A DNA stretch of 64,000 nt from Akkermansiaceae bacterium UBA7331 (GCA_002471255.1 DKPP01000011.1:126922-190921); one strand, 5' to 3'. Counted from the stretch's first letter, positions 52,482-64,000 are shown. Program-made: numbers and translations. Notes: generated by a model not told the origin, from the letters alone.

Positions 52482-54014
52482 ATGAGTAATATACTTGAAG
52501 AATTACAAGCAGAGATTTCTAAGGCTACCGCAGCCGTCAATAAAGAGAATGTGGGCATTATCCGATCCGTGAGTGATGGCGTAGCCAAAATTGAGGGTCT
52601 CAGCGATGTGATGCTCAATGAAATGATTGAGTTTCCGGGTGGCGTGAAAGGCCTCGCTATGAACCTTGAAGAAAATGAAGTCGGCGCCATTATTTTGGGT
52701 GACGATTCTCATTTGAAAGAGGGTGATGAAGTGCGTTGCACAGGTCGCCTACTTTCCGTTCCTGTGGGTCGTGCTCTTTTAGGTCGTGTGGTAAATACCT
52801 TAGGTGAGCCATTGGATGGTAAGGGCCCTATTGAATCCGAGGAATATTATCCAATTGAAAAAATTGCTTCCGGTATTATTTCCCGTCAGTCCGTTTCCGT
52901 GCCTGTGCAGACTGGTATCTTGGCAGTAGACGCCATGATTCCAATCGGTCGTGGTCAGCGTGAATTGATTATTGGTGACCGTTCAACAGGTAAGACTGCT
53001 ATCGCCGTTGATACGATGATTGCCCAAGCCGACCAAAATCGCCTTGCAGAAGAAGGTAAATTGGAAGGTTATCAGCCATTATACAGTATTTATGTAGCTG
53101 TAGGTCAAAAACGTTCCAATGTCAGCCGTTTGGTTGCCAAGCTTGAAGAAACCGGTGCGATGAAATATTCCATCATCGTGGTAGCTTCCGCCTCCGATCC
53201 GGCTCCGATGCTTTATTTAGCCCCTTATGCCGGATGTGCAATGGGTGAGTTTTTCATGGATAAAGGTGAAGATGCGTTGATCGTATATGATGACCTTTCT
53301 AAGCATGCTGTTGCCTATCGCCAGATTTCTTTGATTTTACGCCGTCCTTCCGGTCGTGAAGCTTATCCTGGTGACGTGTTCTATCTTCATAGCCGTTTGT
53401 TGGAGCGTTCCGCTCGTATCAATAAGGCGCACGGTGGCGGTTCTTTGACCGCTTTACCAATTATTGAGACCCAAGCAGGTGACGTTTCCGCTTATATTCC
53501 TACGAATGTTATTTCCATCACGGATGGTCAAATTTTCTTGGATACCGACTTATTCTATCAAGGTGTACGTCCTGCTATTAACGTAGGTATTTCCGTATCT
53601 CGTGTAGGTTCCGCTGCTCAAACAAAAATCATTAAAAAATTATCCGGCACGGTAAAACTTGATTTGGCTCAATATAATGAATTGCAGGCTTTTGCTCAGT
53701 TCGGCTCAGATTTGGATGCTAATACCAAAGCTAAGTTGGCTCGAGGTCAACGTGTGGTCGAGTTATTTAAGCAAAATCAATATTCACCAAAATCTTTGGG
53801 CATTGAAGCATTAAACCTCTACGCCATTCAAAATGGATATTTTGATGATGTAGCGGTAGATCGAGTACGTGAGTTCCAAAAGGGATTGGAAGCTTACGCT
53901 AAAGATCGTTGTGCCGATGTGATGGACATGATCGGCAAAAAGAAAGATTACACGGATGAGATTGCAGCTGCCTTGCAAGAGGTGGTAGAATCATTCAAAA
54001 TGGGTTGGGTATAA
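52482..54014 (+). CDS. atpA: ATP synthase F1 subunit alpha
   Basis: 510 residues, full length. P-loop GDRSTGKTA near residue 170 (Ser where Gln is usual), the SxSD-type segment [19 protein letters not shown], the [17 protein letters not shown] signature, and the arginine finger in that ISVSRVG block are present. Non-catalytic nucleotide-binding subunit of the alpha3beta3 head. Confidence 0.97.
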   Translation: MSNILEELQAEISKATAAVNKENVGIIRSVSDGVAKIEGLSDVMLNEMIEFPGGVKGLAMNLEENEVGAIILGDDSHLKEGDEVRCTGRLLSVPVGRALLGRVVNTLGEPLDGKGPIESEEYYPIEKIASGIISRQSVSVPVQTGILAVDAMIPIGRGQRELIIGDRSTGKTAIAVDTMIAQADQNRLAEEGKLEGYQPLYSIYVAVGQKRSNVSRLVAKLEETGAMKYSIIVVASASDPAPMLYLAPYAGCAMGEFFMDKGEDALIVYDDLSKHAVAYRQISLILRRPSGREAYPGDVFYLHSRLLERSARINKAHGGGSLTALPIIETQAGDVSAYIPTNVISITDGQIFLDTDLFYQGVRPAINVGISVSRVGSAAQTKIIKKLSGTVKLDLAQYNELQAFAQFGSDLDANTKAKLARGQRVVELFKQNQYSPKSLGIEALNLYAIQNGYFDDVAVDRVREFQKGLEAYAKDRCADVMDMIGKKKDYTDEIAAALQEVVESFKMGWV

Positions 54015-54033
54015 ACCATAACTAGGCGAATAT

Positions 54034-56383
<2,350 letters not shown>

Positions 56384-56396
56384 AAATGTTGCGTCT

Positions 56397-56816
56397 ATGG
56401 CATTGAGTTTTAAAATCATTACTCCCGATCAGGTCGTACTCGATTCTTCTGTCGAGTACGTGTACCTACCGGGTAGTTTGGGCGAAATGGGCATCTTGGA
56501 CCATCACGCTGCATTGATTACCGCCTTGGAACCGGGAGTTTTACGTTATAAAATTCCTGATGAGGAAGAGCGATCCATGGTCGTGGGTAATGGTTATGTG
56601 CAAGTCGATCAAGATGAAATCCTCATGGTGACCGATTTGGCATTAAATTCTGCACAAATTGATGAAAGCAGTGTAGAGAAGGCTATTGAGCAAGCTAAAG
56701 AGGCTCTTAAAGCGCGTGAAGCGATGACTCGTGAAGAAGAAGCCAAGTTTGAGGCTGATTTAGCGAAGCAAATGATGGTGCTTAATTTCAAACGCAAGAG
56801 ACCATACCAGTCATGA
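56397..56816 (+). CDS. atpC: ATP synthase F1 subunit epsilon
   Basis: 139 residues: N-terminal beta sandwich (1-85, with GEMGILDHHAALITAL) and a C-terminal two-helix part (about 88-130) that can inhibit ATP hydrolysis. Its stop overlaps the start of the next gene by 4 bases (ATGA), so the operon extends one gene beyond atpC. Confidence 0.95.
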   Translation: MALSFKIITPDQVVLDSSVEYVYLPGSLGEMGILDHHAALITALEPGVLRYKIPDEEERSMVVGNGYVQVDQDEILMVTDLALNSAQIDESSVEKAIEQAKEALKAREAMTREEEAKFEADLAKQMMVLNFKRKRPYQS

Positions 56817-57370
56817 TGACCCCTTCCAAATGGGATGGCGTGTTTTACAAGTTATTTCGTGAAGCAGTCGTTCGATTTCATTCAAATGGTCGGTATTCCG
56901 ACTTATTTTTTACCGACCAAGAGGCGTTATTTTTAGCATCCATTGGGTGTCGTGCTAAAGAATTGTATGGGCTTGTCTCATTATATGCTCAAACAGGCTA
57001 TCCTTCTCCGTCGACGATTCTTTTAATGGCAGCCGTTAGACGCGACTTTTTTAATGTTGTGCATGAAGGTCAGTTTCAACAAATCCCTGTCGTGACCACT
57101 CATGATTTACCAAGTTTTGGTGATGAAATTAAAGGTATTCCTTACTTACCTCGACTTATCAAAAAAGCACAGGCCAAGTTATTGGGATCTTTAGGAGAAG
57201 ATGTCATCTATGGTTGCGAGCAAGACCAAGCTTTTTTACAAGAACATGGTGGGATACATCTTGCCGATTTTCTAATGATTGTTTGGCGTGCCAATGATAA
57301 CGATATGCTCGTTGCTAATTGGGTGAAAGACCAATCATTAAAGGTCTCCCAACTCAGCGAAGAAGCCTAG
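56813..57370 (+). CDS. DUF5069-like protein translationally coupled to atpC
   Basis: 185 residues, no signal peptide. The second half (PYLPRLIKKAQAKLLGSLGED, then LADFLMIVWRANDNDMLVANWV) matches what I recall of DUF5069, a small domain of unknown function in Verrucomicrobia and Planctomycetes. The first ~95 residues are mainly helical. The 4-base overlap with atpC suggests co-expression with ATP synthase, but a role in the enzyme is not shown. Confidence 0.65.
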   Translation: MMTPSKWDGVFYKLFREAVVRFHSNGRYSDLFFTDQEALFLASIGCRAKELYGLVSLYAQTGYPSPSTILLMAAVRRDFFNVVHEGQFQQIPVVTTHDLPSFGDEIKGIPYLPRLIKKAQAKLLGSLGEDVIYGCEQDQAFLQEHGGIHLADFLMIVWRANDNDMLVANWVKDQSLKVSQLSEEA

Positions 57371-57389
57371 TAATTGCTTACTAGGCTTC
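57362..57389 (+). terminator. terminator of the ATP synthase operon
   Basis: Stem GAAGCCTAGTAA / TTACTAGGCTTC with a 4-base loop. It includes the stop codon of the preceding gene, and only a short T-stretch follows. Confidence 0.8.
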
Positions 57390-57416
57390 ATTAAGATGTT
57401 GAATGTAGTACTTGAT

Positions 57417-58286
57417 TTAAATCGTTCGTTTTCGGCGTAGCATCATTGCAGTAAAGGCCAAAAGTGACAAAATCGTGGTGGATGGCTCCGGAATGGCGTT
57501 TAATTTCCATCCCATTTCTTGTAATAAAGCTAATTCACCGGTCGAGAGAGTTCTTTTGGTAACTCCATTTCCAATTGCGTAATTCATAACCGCATCGGGA
57601 TCAGACTCTTGAGTAATGTGCGACATGCTGGATCCATCTCTCCAAGTTTCCGGATTGTAAACATAAAGTCCTAAATTAGGATCTCCGATTGATATGGTAT
57701 CACCGGGTTTGTATGTTTCATAGTCGATATTCATCAATGCATCCCATGCTGTCTTATGGTCTTGCCAACCGGTAGCTGTTGATTTCGAAACAAATCCCAT
57801 TCCATGTGTGATTTCGTGAAGTAAAACTGAATAAAAATCCACTTGCGATGACGAAACCGTATCAGAGTAGGAAAAATTGTAATTTGAAGAGAATGTAATG
57901 GAAAAATCAGTCGAATCCGTTGATGAAATTCCCAGCTTTAATCTGGCTTCAGCACCTGTTACTACATTATATTGCTTATTGTTGTCTAAAGTTTGTGAAG
58001 GTTGCAAACCGTATAGGCTCATTGATGTGGAACCGATTGTTCTATCAGATAGTTCCGAACTAAAGGAAATCGAAAGGTTTACTTTATTATTAGTTGGAGC
58101 GTAATCTATAATAGAGCTCCAATAATTAATCACATCTGTAATAATTTCAGAAACTTCTGAGACATTGCTAAATGTGGAATCATCCAAATTAACTTTGAAA
58201 TGATCATTTGTGATGGTCATGGCTCCATAAAGCGGCGAATTGAGAGTAAAAACACATGCAATTATGGATAGAAACTGTTTAGGCAT
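57417..58286 (-). CDS. secreted metzincin-like metalloprotease with PEP-CTERM-like tag
   Basis: 289 residues, signal peptide about 1-21. The zinc motif is H-E-I-T-H-G-M-G-F (about residues 158-166). The classic third ligand of metzincins (His or Asp three residues after the Gly) is Ser here, but a later SMSH motif, about 60 residues on, may supply the His as in other PEP-CTERM metalloproteases. A Met-turn-like DAVMNYA follows it. The C-terminus has IPEPST, a hydrophobic helix and RRKRTI. It is likely surface-attached through an exosortase-type system; substrate unknown. Confidence 0.75.
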   Translation of the reverse strand: MPKQFLSIIACVFTLNSPLYGAMTITNDHFKVNLDDSTFSNVSEVSEIITDVINYWSSIIDYAPTNNKVNLSISFSSELSDRTIGSTSMSLYGLQPSQTLDNNKQYNVVTGAEARLKLGISSTDSTDFSITFSSNYNFSYSDTVSSSQVDFYSVLLHEITHGMGFVSKSTATGWQDHKTAWDALMNIDYETYKPGDTISIGDPNLGLYVYNPETWRDGSSMSHITQESDPDAVMNYAIGNGVTKRTLSTGELALLQEMGWKLNAIPEPSTTILSLLAFTAMMLRRKRTI

Positions 58287-58426
58287 AGTTTATCTATGAT
58301 ATTATCAATTATATTGTCAAGAAAAACAGAGTTTAGTTATACAAACTTGAATAAAATCTTTTGGCAATTTGATAAATCGAGTAGCTTCTTTATTTACTCA
58401 ATGACGAAAAATTAGTATCGTGGTGC

Positions 58427-59401
58427 ATGGTTTCTGAAATACCTTCTTTAGATCTATTGAATCCTCTTTGGCGAAATGCCAAATGGGACGTTTCGGGAAT
58501 TTTTGCCAACGATAAGGAGTTAATTTATTTTCACGATTATTTTCTGAATCGATTTGGCATTAAGCCTTTTTCTTTGATCCACGGTGCTCCTTTATGTATT
58601 TGGAATAGTGGACGAGTGAATCCTAAAATGCAGATGAATACTCAGCGTTTAGTGGATTCTCTTGGCAATTTTATTAAAAGAAATATCGCTATTGATGTTA
58701 CCTTCACTAATTTGTTTATTAAAGAAGAGCATTTGGATGATCTTTTAGGTAACAATATCTTAGAAGCATTAGCTACATATAATCCGACAGGTGATAACGC
58801 CGTGATTTTATCCTCGGATGTGTTGTACTCTTACATTAAGGAAAAATACCCTACCTTAAAACTCGTGTCGTCTATTCTAAAAGTTTCATGGGAAAAAGGT
58901 AAAAATAACTTAGCCTATTACGAGGCTTTGGCCGATCGGTTTGACAAGGTGATGGTTCATCCCGATGATTCGACCAATATTGAATTATTGTCTCAGCTCA
59001 AAAATCCTGAAAAGTTTGAGATTCTCTTGAATGAAAACTGTGTGCGCCAATGCCCGATTAGACATAAACATTATGAATCGTTGTCTAATTTATCCCTTAA
59101 TTATCTTGGGCATTCGGATGATTTTGAAAATATGAGGCTTAAAAATCTATGTGTAAGTGATGTCGCTTTGTTGAGTAATACGCCAAAATGTACTACTCAA
59201 TTGACTCCTGATGAAATATTGGTCGCCTATCAAGCAGGTATCCGATTCTTTAAAATCCAAGGTCGCGGTTTGCATCAATCCGGTAGTGAACTGATGGATA
59301 TGCTCCGTTTGATGTTCCGAGAAGATGCCTTAGACGAAACGATGATGTGGGAAATTTCTACTGATTTCCTCGAATCTTTAGCTGAATATCTACATTCTTA
59401 A
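58427..59401 (+). CDS. U32-peptidase-like protein, tandem paralogue A
   Basis: 324 residues, no signal peptide. The fold looks like alternating strands and helices (TIM-barrel-like). Near residue 202 it has N-E-N-C205-x3-C209-P-x-R-x2-H-Y, a pattern seen in U32-type and related proteins of uncertain activity. It shares YSYIKEKYPTLKL and YYEAL...VHPDD blocks with the next gene, 4 bases downstream, so they are tandem duplicates in one operon. The exact family is not certain and no function is assigned. Confidence 0.5.
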   Translation: MVSEIPSLDLLNPLWRNAKWDVSGIFANDKELIYFHDYFLNRFGIKPFSLIHGAPLCIWNSGRVNPKMQMNTQRLVDSLGNFIKRNIAIDVTFTNLFIKEEHLDDLLGNNILEALATYNPTGDNAVILSSDVLYSYIKEKYPTLKLVSSILKVSWEKGKNNLAYYEALADRFDKVMVHPDDSTNIELLSQLKNPEKFEILLNENCVRQCPIRHKHYESLSNLSLNYLGHSDDFENMRLKNLCVSDVALLSNTPKCTTQLTPDEILVAYQAGIRFFKIQGRGLHQSGSELMDMLRLMFREDALDETMMWEISTDFLESLAEYLHS

Positions 59402-59405
59402 TATC

Positions 59406-60431
59406 ATGAATCCTTCATTAGTTAACATTTCTCCCGACCGGTCTTATGTGGGAGATTTATACATTTCCCAAGACATCAAAACGGCTCATTGGAACCTAGG
59501 CGGTGGCTTTCGTTTTGATTCGATCATAGCATTAATGCATGATCTGTATAAAAATACGTTTAAGACAGATAGCTTGGTTCATGAAGTAAACTGTATCGTT
59601 TCATGTTTATGGTCGGCTGAGACCTATGGAGCGAGCGCCTTGTCAGATCTTACATGGATTAAAAAGCAAATCACTTGGTATGAACAGCGACAGATTGCCG
59701 TATTTGTTCTATTGGATAATTTAGAAATTGATGAAGCTTCCTTGACTGATGATTGGTGTAATGAACTTTGTACCTATTTGTCTAAACCCTTTTGGAAATG
59801 TCGCCACGGGGTTTATGTATCTCAAGATATTCTGGCCTCTTATATTAAGAAAAAATACCCGAGATTAATAGTTCGCGCCGTTTCTACTCGACATGTTGAT
59901 GTGGAAAAAAGGACGGTAGATTATTATGAAAGCCTACTGAGTTTATATGACTGCGTGTGCCTGCATCCGGATGATGTTTTCGAGCCTGATATCATCAATC
60001 ATTTAAATGATAAATCTCGCTATGAAATCGTGGTAAATGATAGGTGGAAGAAGCAGTCGTCAGCGCGTAAAGAGTTTGCTCATAATCGTTCCTTATTCCG
60101 CTATCAACCCTATAATGGAAGCTTACAGAGCCAAAAAGATAAAATCTTGAAACAAGAGGGCATGAATCTGTTTTCCAATGGGGCAACTTGTTTATTAAGT
60201 ATGCAAAGGTGGCAGGAATTAATGAAACTTGGCTATAGGAATTTCTCGATCCAAAGTACGCAACTTCGCAGTGAGATCAGCTTTGTTCAGCATCTTTTGC
60301 ATTGGTTATTTGATCGCAATCCTATTTATCAAAATAAGAAGGCAACTTTATATTCATTTTTATTGGTCGGAGCAGGAGCGAAACCTGAGACAGACTCCCC
60401 TTGTGCTATGATGGAGTATCGATTCGATTAA
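59406..60431 (+). CDS. U32-peptidase-like protein, tandem paralogue B lacking the cysteines
   Basis: 341 residues, no signal peptide. Aligned by eye with paralogue A through YIKKKYPRL, YYESL...LHPDD and RYEIVVND. At the site of the CxxxCP motif it reads N-D-R-W-K-K-Q-S-S-A-R: C205 becomes W214 and C209 becomes S218. If the cysteines bind metal or an Fe-S cluster in A, B has lost that site. It may act as a partner subunit, as in paired UbiU/UbiV-like proteins (inference only). Confidence 0.5.
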   Translation: MNPSLVNISPDRSYVGDLYISQDIKTAHWNLGGGFRFDSIIALMHDLYKNTFKTDSLVHEVNCIVSCLWSAETYGASALSDLTWIKKQITWYEQRQIAVFVLLDNLEIDEASLTDDWCNELCTYLSKPFWKCRHGVYVSQDILASYIKKKYPRLIVRAVSTRHVDVEKRTVDYYESLLSLYDCVCLHPDDVFEPDIINHLNDKSRYEIVVNDRWKKQSSARKEFAHNRSLFRYQPYNGSLQSQKDKILKQEGMNLFSNGATCLLSMQRWQELMKLGYRNFSIQSTQLRSEISFVQHLLHWLFDRNPIYQNKKATLYSFLLVGAGAKPETDSPCAMMEYRFD

Positions 60432-60447
60432 CGGAGAACGACTTATT

Positions 60448-60957
60448 TCAAGGCTTATATTTGATTAGTTCAAGTTGTCCTAATGTGTCAGGTCGATTCG
60501 TCAGACCATAATATTTAAGGGGTCTTTTAAAAGTTGGTTTCCGATGATATGTTTTGACGATCTCTCCGGTAGTTTTTAGTCGTAGGGCATAACTTGGCGG
60601 GCTACTAGGGGCAAGGTGAGCCGGGGCGCATCTTCTCGGATTGGCTCCTATTTCTAAACAAATCGATTTCCATACTTTATCATGTGAGGCATTTCCATGC
60701 CTCGTCCATGCCAAGGCGTGCGCTACTTCGTGCAATATCGTATCAAAAAGTTCATTTGGCTCTTGATGATGAGTAACCAAAGCGTAAATCGACAATGAAA
60801 TGTGTTCTTCTAGAAATTTACACATTCCTAAGCGACTTTTAGCGCGATCCCAACCAAAAGTCCACCCTTGCAAGCCATGTAAGGCCAGTTTGTCATAGGC
60901 AAATTGTTCCAGTTCTCGTTGCATTTGCAAGATTTGAGCAGGAATCTCATCGGACAT
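60448..60957 (-). CDS. SprT-like zinc metalloprotein
   Basis: 169 residues. HEVAH at 76-80 and a further His at 92 in SHDKVWKSIC give the zinc site of SprT/Spartan-like proteins (HExxH plus GHxxxW-like motif). The C-terminal ~60 residues are basic and lack the zinc-ribbon cysteines found in many SprT proteins. The cellular role is unclear; in eukaryotes such domains cut DNA-crosslinked proteins. Convergent with the preceding tandem pair. Confidence 0.82.
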   Translation of the reverse strand: MSDEIPAQILQMQRELEQFAYDKLALHGLQGWTFGWDRAKSRLGMCKFLEEHISLSIYALVTHHQEPNELFDTILHEVAHALAWTRHGNASHDKVWKSICLEIGANPRRCAPAHLAPSSPPSYALRLKTTGEIVKTYHRKPTFKRPLKYYGLTNRPDTLGQLELIKYKP

Positions 60958-61099
60958 AAGAGCAGAATAATATCAAATAGCATGGAAATCGAGAGGGGAG
61001 TGATATGCAGACAGACTAAGAAAGATCAGTCGAACCTATGTGTGAGCTAATGAATTGAAAATGGTTGATTATGCGCTTTATTGTGTTATGTATGTAATC

Positions 61100-61786
61100 A
61101 TGCTTAACTTGCTACGATTATCTGTTGTTATGTGTTTGTTTTTAAGTTCCTGCCAAGATAGTAACGGACGAGATAAGGCTGCTCGGGCTAAGGTAGAGCC
61201 ACAGCTCACTGAATTATTAACCAAACAAAGCGTGAAATTCGGATCGCCTGTGTTTATTCGGGCTATCAAAGAAGACTCTGTATTGGAAGTATGGATGAAA
61301 CCTGAGGACAAAGACTCCTACGTCTTGGTGAAATCTTATCCTATAGCTAAGTGGTCGGGAGAGTTAGGCCCTAAAATGAAAGAGGGCGACGGACAGACTC
61401 CTGAAGGATTTTATAGAACAACACTAAAAGATCTAAATCCCAAGAGTAAGTTCCATTTATCTTTTAATATCGGATATCCCAATTCTTATGATCGCTTCTT
61501 AGGTCGGACCGGGTCGTTCATTATGGTTCATGGTAGCAATGCTTCCATAGGCTGCCTTGCTATGACCGATGAGGGTATTGAAGAAATCTATTCCTTGGTT
61601 GAGGCAGGTTTGAGGAATGGTCAGGTATCGGTGCCGGTGCAGATTTATCCGTTTGTGCCTAGTGAGGTTCGTTTACAGAAAGAAGTAGATTCTCCTCATT
61701 ATGAATTTTGGAAAACACTACAGAAATCTTGGGACTATACCGAAAAAAATAAAATGCCGGCACCCAATCCATTTCCTGCGAAATAG
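61100..61786 (+). CDS. L,D-transpeptidase-like (YafK type) lipoprotein
   Basis: 228 residues from the ATG at 61100. This gives a good lipoprotein signal (hydrophobic stretch ending L-F-L-S-S-C); ATG at 61061 or TTG at 61055 would extend it. The YkuD-type domain shows IAKWSGELGPKMKEGDGQTP, FNIGYPNSYD and the active-site pattern M-V-H-G-S-N-A-S-I-G-C-L, with Cys as nucleophile. Such enzymes form or trim 3-3 crosslinks or Lpp-type links in peptidoglycan; YafK itself is reported to release Lpp. Confidence 0.85.
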   Translation: MLNLLRLSVVMCLFLSSCQDSNGRDKAARAKVEPQLTELLTKQSVKFGSPVFIRAIKEDSVLEVWMKPEDKDSYVLVKSYPIAKWSGELGPKMKEGDGQTPEGFYRTTLKDLNPKSKFHLSFNIGYPNSYDRFLGRTGSFIMVHGSNASIGCLAMTDEGIEEIYSLVEAGLRNGQVSVPVQIYPFVPSEVRLQKEVDSPHYEFWKTLQKSWDYTEKNKMPAPNPFPAK

Positions 61787-61804
61787 ACCTCATTTTGTGA
61801 GATT

Positions 61805-62500
61805 TTATAATAAATCACACAAGGACGAGGTGATGCAGTTACTTAGTGAAAAGTCTGCTTCTTCGGTCACTCTGTTGGGGATGGAGATAACCTTCATTCC
61901 TGCTGCGTGAGCCGCTTTGGTGCCGTTTTCCGAGTCTTCCAATACGAGGCATTGTTCCGGCTTCATTTTGATGCGTTCTGCCGCTGCTAAGAATAAATCG
62001 GGATTTGGTTTTACCGGATAATTATCATCACGGCATACTACACAGATAAATCGGTCGTAAATACCCAATTTTTTAAGCCATCCATCTACCCAGCGGTGTG
62101 ATGAACTTGATGCTACGGCGATAGGTAGTCCACGACGTTGGCATTCGTCAAGTACTTCCAAAGCTCCTCTTAATAATCCTGCATGGGTGAGGTCATCTAC
62201 GATTTCCTCTTGGCGTTTGGCATTAATCTGATCCCAATCGTAGGTATCTCCGGTTAAGGATTCCAAATGATTTGCCGGATTCCAATGAGTGTATCCGCTG
62301 CCTAAGCATTGATTGAATAAATCAAGTGGAAGCTCATGACCATGATGCTCAAATACTCGCACCCAAGATGAGTAAATGGCCATTTCAGTATCGACTAAAA
62401 GTCCGTCAAAATCGAAAATGACTGCTTGAGCGTCTTGAAAAAGTTTTTTTGCTTCTTCCGGGCGGCTAGGGATTTTCGTTTTATTAAGATTTGTGTTCAT
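61805..62500 (-). CDS. HAD-superfamily hydrolase, beta-phosphoglucomutase-like
   Basis: 231 residues. The motif I nucleophile D30 and acid/base D32 lie in FDFDGLLVDTE, motif II Ser/Thr in VASSSS, motif III Lys in YPVKPNPDLF and motif IV in LVLEDSENGTKAA. A helical cap domain (about 40-105) gives substrate choice; the substrate, likely a sugar phosphate, is unknown. Overlaps the following permease gene by 17 bases on the same strand. Confidence 0.88.
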   Translation of the reverse strand: MNTNLNKTKIPSRPEEAKKLFQDAQAVIFDFDGLLVDTEMAIYSSWVRVFEHHGHELPLDLFNQCLGSGYTHWNPANHLESLTGDTYDWDQINAKRQEEIVDDLTHAGLLRGALEVLDECQRRGLPIAVASSSSHRWVDGWLKKLGIYDRFICVVCRDDNYPVKPNPDLFLAAAERIKMKPEQCLVLEDSENGTKAAHAAGMKVISIPNRVTEEADFSLSNCITSSLCDLL

Positions 62501-63875
62501 GTCGATGTTTTAACCAAGATTGAGTAGCCTCTAAAATACTACGATGGGCCAATTTCGATTGGAAAAGTTTAATGCCGATAATTAAGTACAGAATGTTTGG
62601 CATCCATGCTCCGAGCCATGGCGGTAAATAACCTGCCGAAGCCATCGTTGGGAAGAACTCATACAAAAATAGCATGAAAGCCGCCAAGAAGATCGCAATG
62701 CCAATGCCCGCCATCGGTGAGCGTCTTTGGAAAGTGATAGCAGAGGGAATGGCGATAAAAGTTAAAATAATACAGGAAAATACTTTGGCTATACGTACAT
62801 GCCACTCCGTGCGCATCATGCGACGTATTTTCGCATTGGTATCGGTTTTTAAGGTTTCTAAGAGGTCAGGTGTGCCATAGCTCTCAGTTTTGGTGGTCGG
62901 GGCAATGATTTGCCAAGGAGTTTCTTCAAAAGGAAGTTCGCAATTTCCGGTAGGAACGGTCTCAAAAGTCGGTATTTTTGTTAAATCCTGATCTCGTAAA
63001 TCATGGTGTACGCGTTTAACCGCATCTTTGAATGACCATAGGCGAGACTCTGCGTTCCATGATGCTTCCTTGGCGATCAATTCATACTCCAATTTGCCCG
63101 GTGCGCTAAATTGTTCGATATGAACGTTTTTGATAGGTCTGCCGGGATTGTCGATATAAGCGGGCTCACCTATGCGCCAAATACGTTTTTGGGTATCGTT
63201 TTTAAAGACGCTTCCTCTTGGCGGTGCATCTTTGTTGCTTTGAGCTGAGATGGAATCAAATAGTAAAGTCCGATATAAAGTGGCATTGGGCGCCCAGTGA
63301 AATCCGAAAATACCAAAATAAAGTGCAACAAAGGAAGAACCGATTAAAATAGGTAAATTGATCCTCAATAGGGATTTGCCGGATTGCAACATACCTGTGA
63401 TTTCACTACCTGCAGATAACTTTGATAGACACCATAAGGTACCCATTAAAAGAGTGTAGGGTAAGATCAAATTCATGATCATTGGCATTTGTGCCAGATA
63501 AAATCTTACCGACGATAATACCGGATTAGGTAAATCCATCAAATCATTCACATTCTCCGCAAAATCCCCTAGGATAAAGATGGTAATAAGAATCGCCGTA
63601 CACATAAAAAATGCCTCCATCCATAATCGACTTACATATCGATCCATAATGTCGGCACACTGATAAATGATGGAAATGACAAAAGGTAAAAAACACGCTA
63701 CGGCGATTAAGTACGGGCGCATTTGTTGGGCAAACGGGTATTCGGATGGTCTGCCGGGAATTTCCCATTGCATTTGAGCCCATTCTTTATTCATCAAGAT
63801 ATATGCGCCTACAATGCCTAGTATAAGGAAAATGGCTGTAGGAGTCCAACGTCGGATAGCTTGCATAATCGGCAT
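62484..63875 (-). CDS. LptF/LptG-family LPS export permease
   Basis: 463 residues from the ATG at 63875 (63866 is also possible; the longer frame to 63947 is unlikely). About six TM helices: one near 12-30, two or three near 55-140, and three at the C-terminus, around a large periplasmic domain (about 215-355). This is the YjgP/YjgQ plan of LptF and LptG, which with LptB extract LPS from the inner membrane. Which of the two it is cannot be told. Its 17-base overlap with the HAD gene implies co-translation. It is the first gene of this unit, and the last 125 bases of the window show nothing further. Confidence 0.85.
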   Translation of the reverse strand: MPIMQAIRRWTPTAIFLILGIVGAYILMNKEWAQMQWEIPGRPSEYPFAQQMRPYLIAVACFLPFVISIIYQCADIMDRYVSRLWMEAFFMCTAILITIFILGDFAENVNDLMDLPNPVLSSVRFYLAQMPMIMNLILPYTLLMGTLWCLSKLSAGSEITGMLQSGKSLLRINLPILIGSSFVALYFGIFGFHWAPNATLYRTLLFDSISAQSNKDAPPRGSVFKNDTQKRIWRIGEPAYIDNPGRPIKNVHIEQFSAPGKLEYELIAKEASWNAESRLWSFKDAVKRVHHDLRDQDLTKIPTFETVPTGNCELPFEETPWQIIAPTTKTESYGTPDLLETLKTDTNAKIRRMMRTEWHVRIAKVFSCIILTFIAIPSAITFQRRSPMAGIGIAIFLAAFMLFLYEFFPTMASAGYLPPWLGAWMPNILYLIIGIKLFQSKLAHRSILEATQSWLKHRHEHKS

Positions 63876-64000
63876 AAAATGGGCTGAGCTCGCAGAGTGC
63901 CAGAAAATTGACCGAAAGGAAAGCCTGAATTTCCTGCATGCCGGCATCCGATGGCTTATTGATTTATCGTGCTGAGTTTATTATGGAGTTTAAAGCTTCG

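Overview
The window looks like chromosomal DNA of a host-associated Verrucomicrobium related to Akkermansia, but with a lower GC content by eye than A. muciniphila. This placement is inference. Two secreted proteins end in the short PEP-CTERM-type tag (IPEPST, hydrophobic stretch, Arg-rich end) common in that group. There is a DUF5069-type protein and a prepilin-type pseudopilin. The glycan gene set suits mucin glycans: sulfatase, GH33 sialidase, GH20 hexosaminidase, GH141-like beta-helix protein, galactokinase and an SGLT-type galactose symporter. No SusC/SusD pair is present. LpxK and an LptF/LptG-type permease show a Gram-negative envelope.

Layout. 1-6.8 kb: secreted hypothetical protein, sulfatase, DEAD-box helicase, bioB-bioA. 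6.9-17.0 kb: an accessory island. It holds an 1888-residue Rhs/YD-repeat protein with a phospholipase A2-like tip, a 4-bp-overlapping membrane protein that is a candidate immunity gene, a frame-broken orphan copy of the Rhs core, a second copy of the rhs upstream region, and a run of AT-rich genes of unknown function. 17.2-18.5 kb: a Fic AMP-transferase gene between two 89-bp direct repeats. 18.6-23.2 kb: RRM protein, then galK and a galactose symporter. 23.3-31.7 kb: a divergent phosphate-uptake locus with two pstB-phoU pairs around pstS-pstC-pstA. 31.8-48.4 kb: secreted hydrolases (PEP-CTERM-like protein, sialidase, GH141-like/PDZ protein, possible C25-like protease, M16 peptidase, GH20), plus lpxK, a zinc-ribbon coiled-coil protein, a pseudopilin, tpiA and rsmB. 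48.5-50 kb: initiator tRNA, hpf and a tiny polyglutamine lipoprotein missed by length cut-offs. 50.2-57.4 kb: complete F1Fo ATP synthase operon (atpBEFHAGDC) ending in a coupled DUF5069-type gene. 57.4-64 kb: a metzincin-like secreted protease, two tandem U32-like paralogues, SprT-like protein, L,D-transpeptidase-like lipoprotein, HAD phosphatase and LptF/G-type permease.

How it fits together. The hydrolases would release sialic acid, GlcNAc/GalNAc, sulfate and galactose from host glycans. The symporter and galactokinase bring galactose into metabolism. The island at 7-17 kb is the most unusual part. It reads as an interbacterial toxin locus caught during diversification: toxin tip, cognate membrane immunity candidate, spare core copy and duplicated promoter region. 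The repeat-flanked fic gene beside it may be a separate mobile or excisable cassette.
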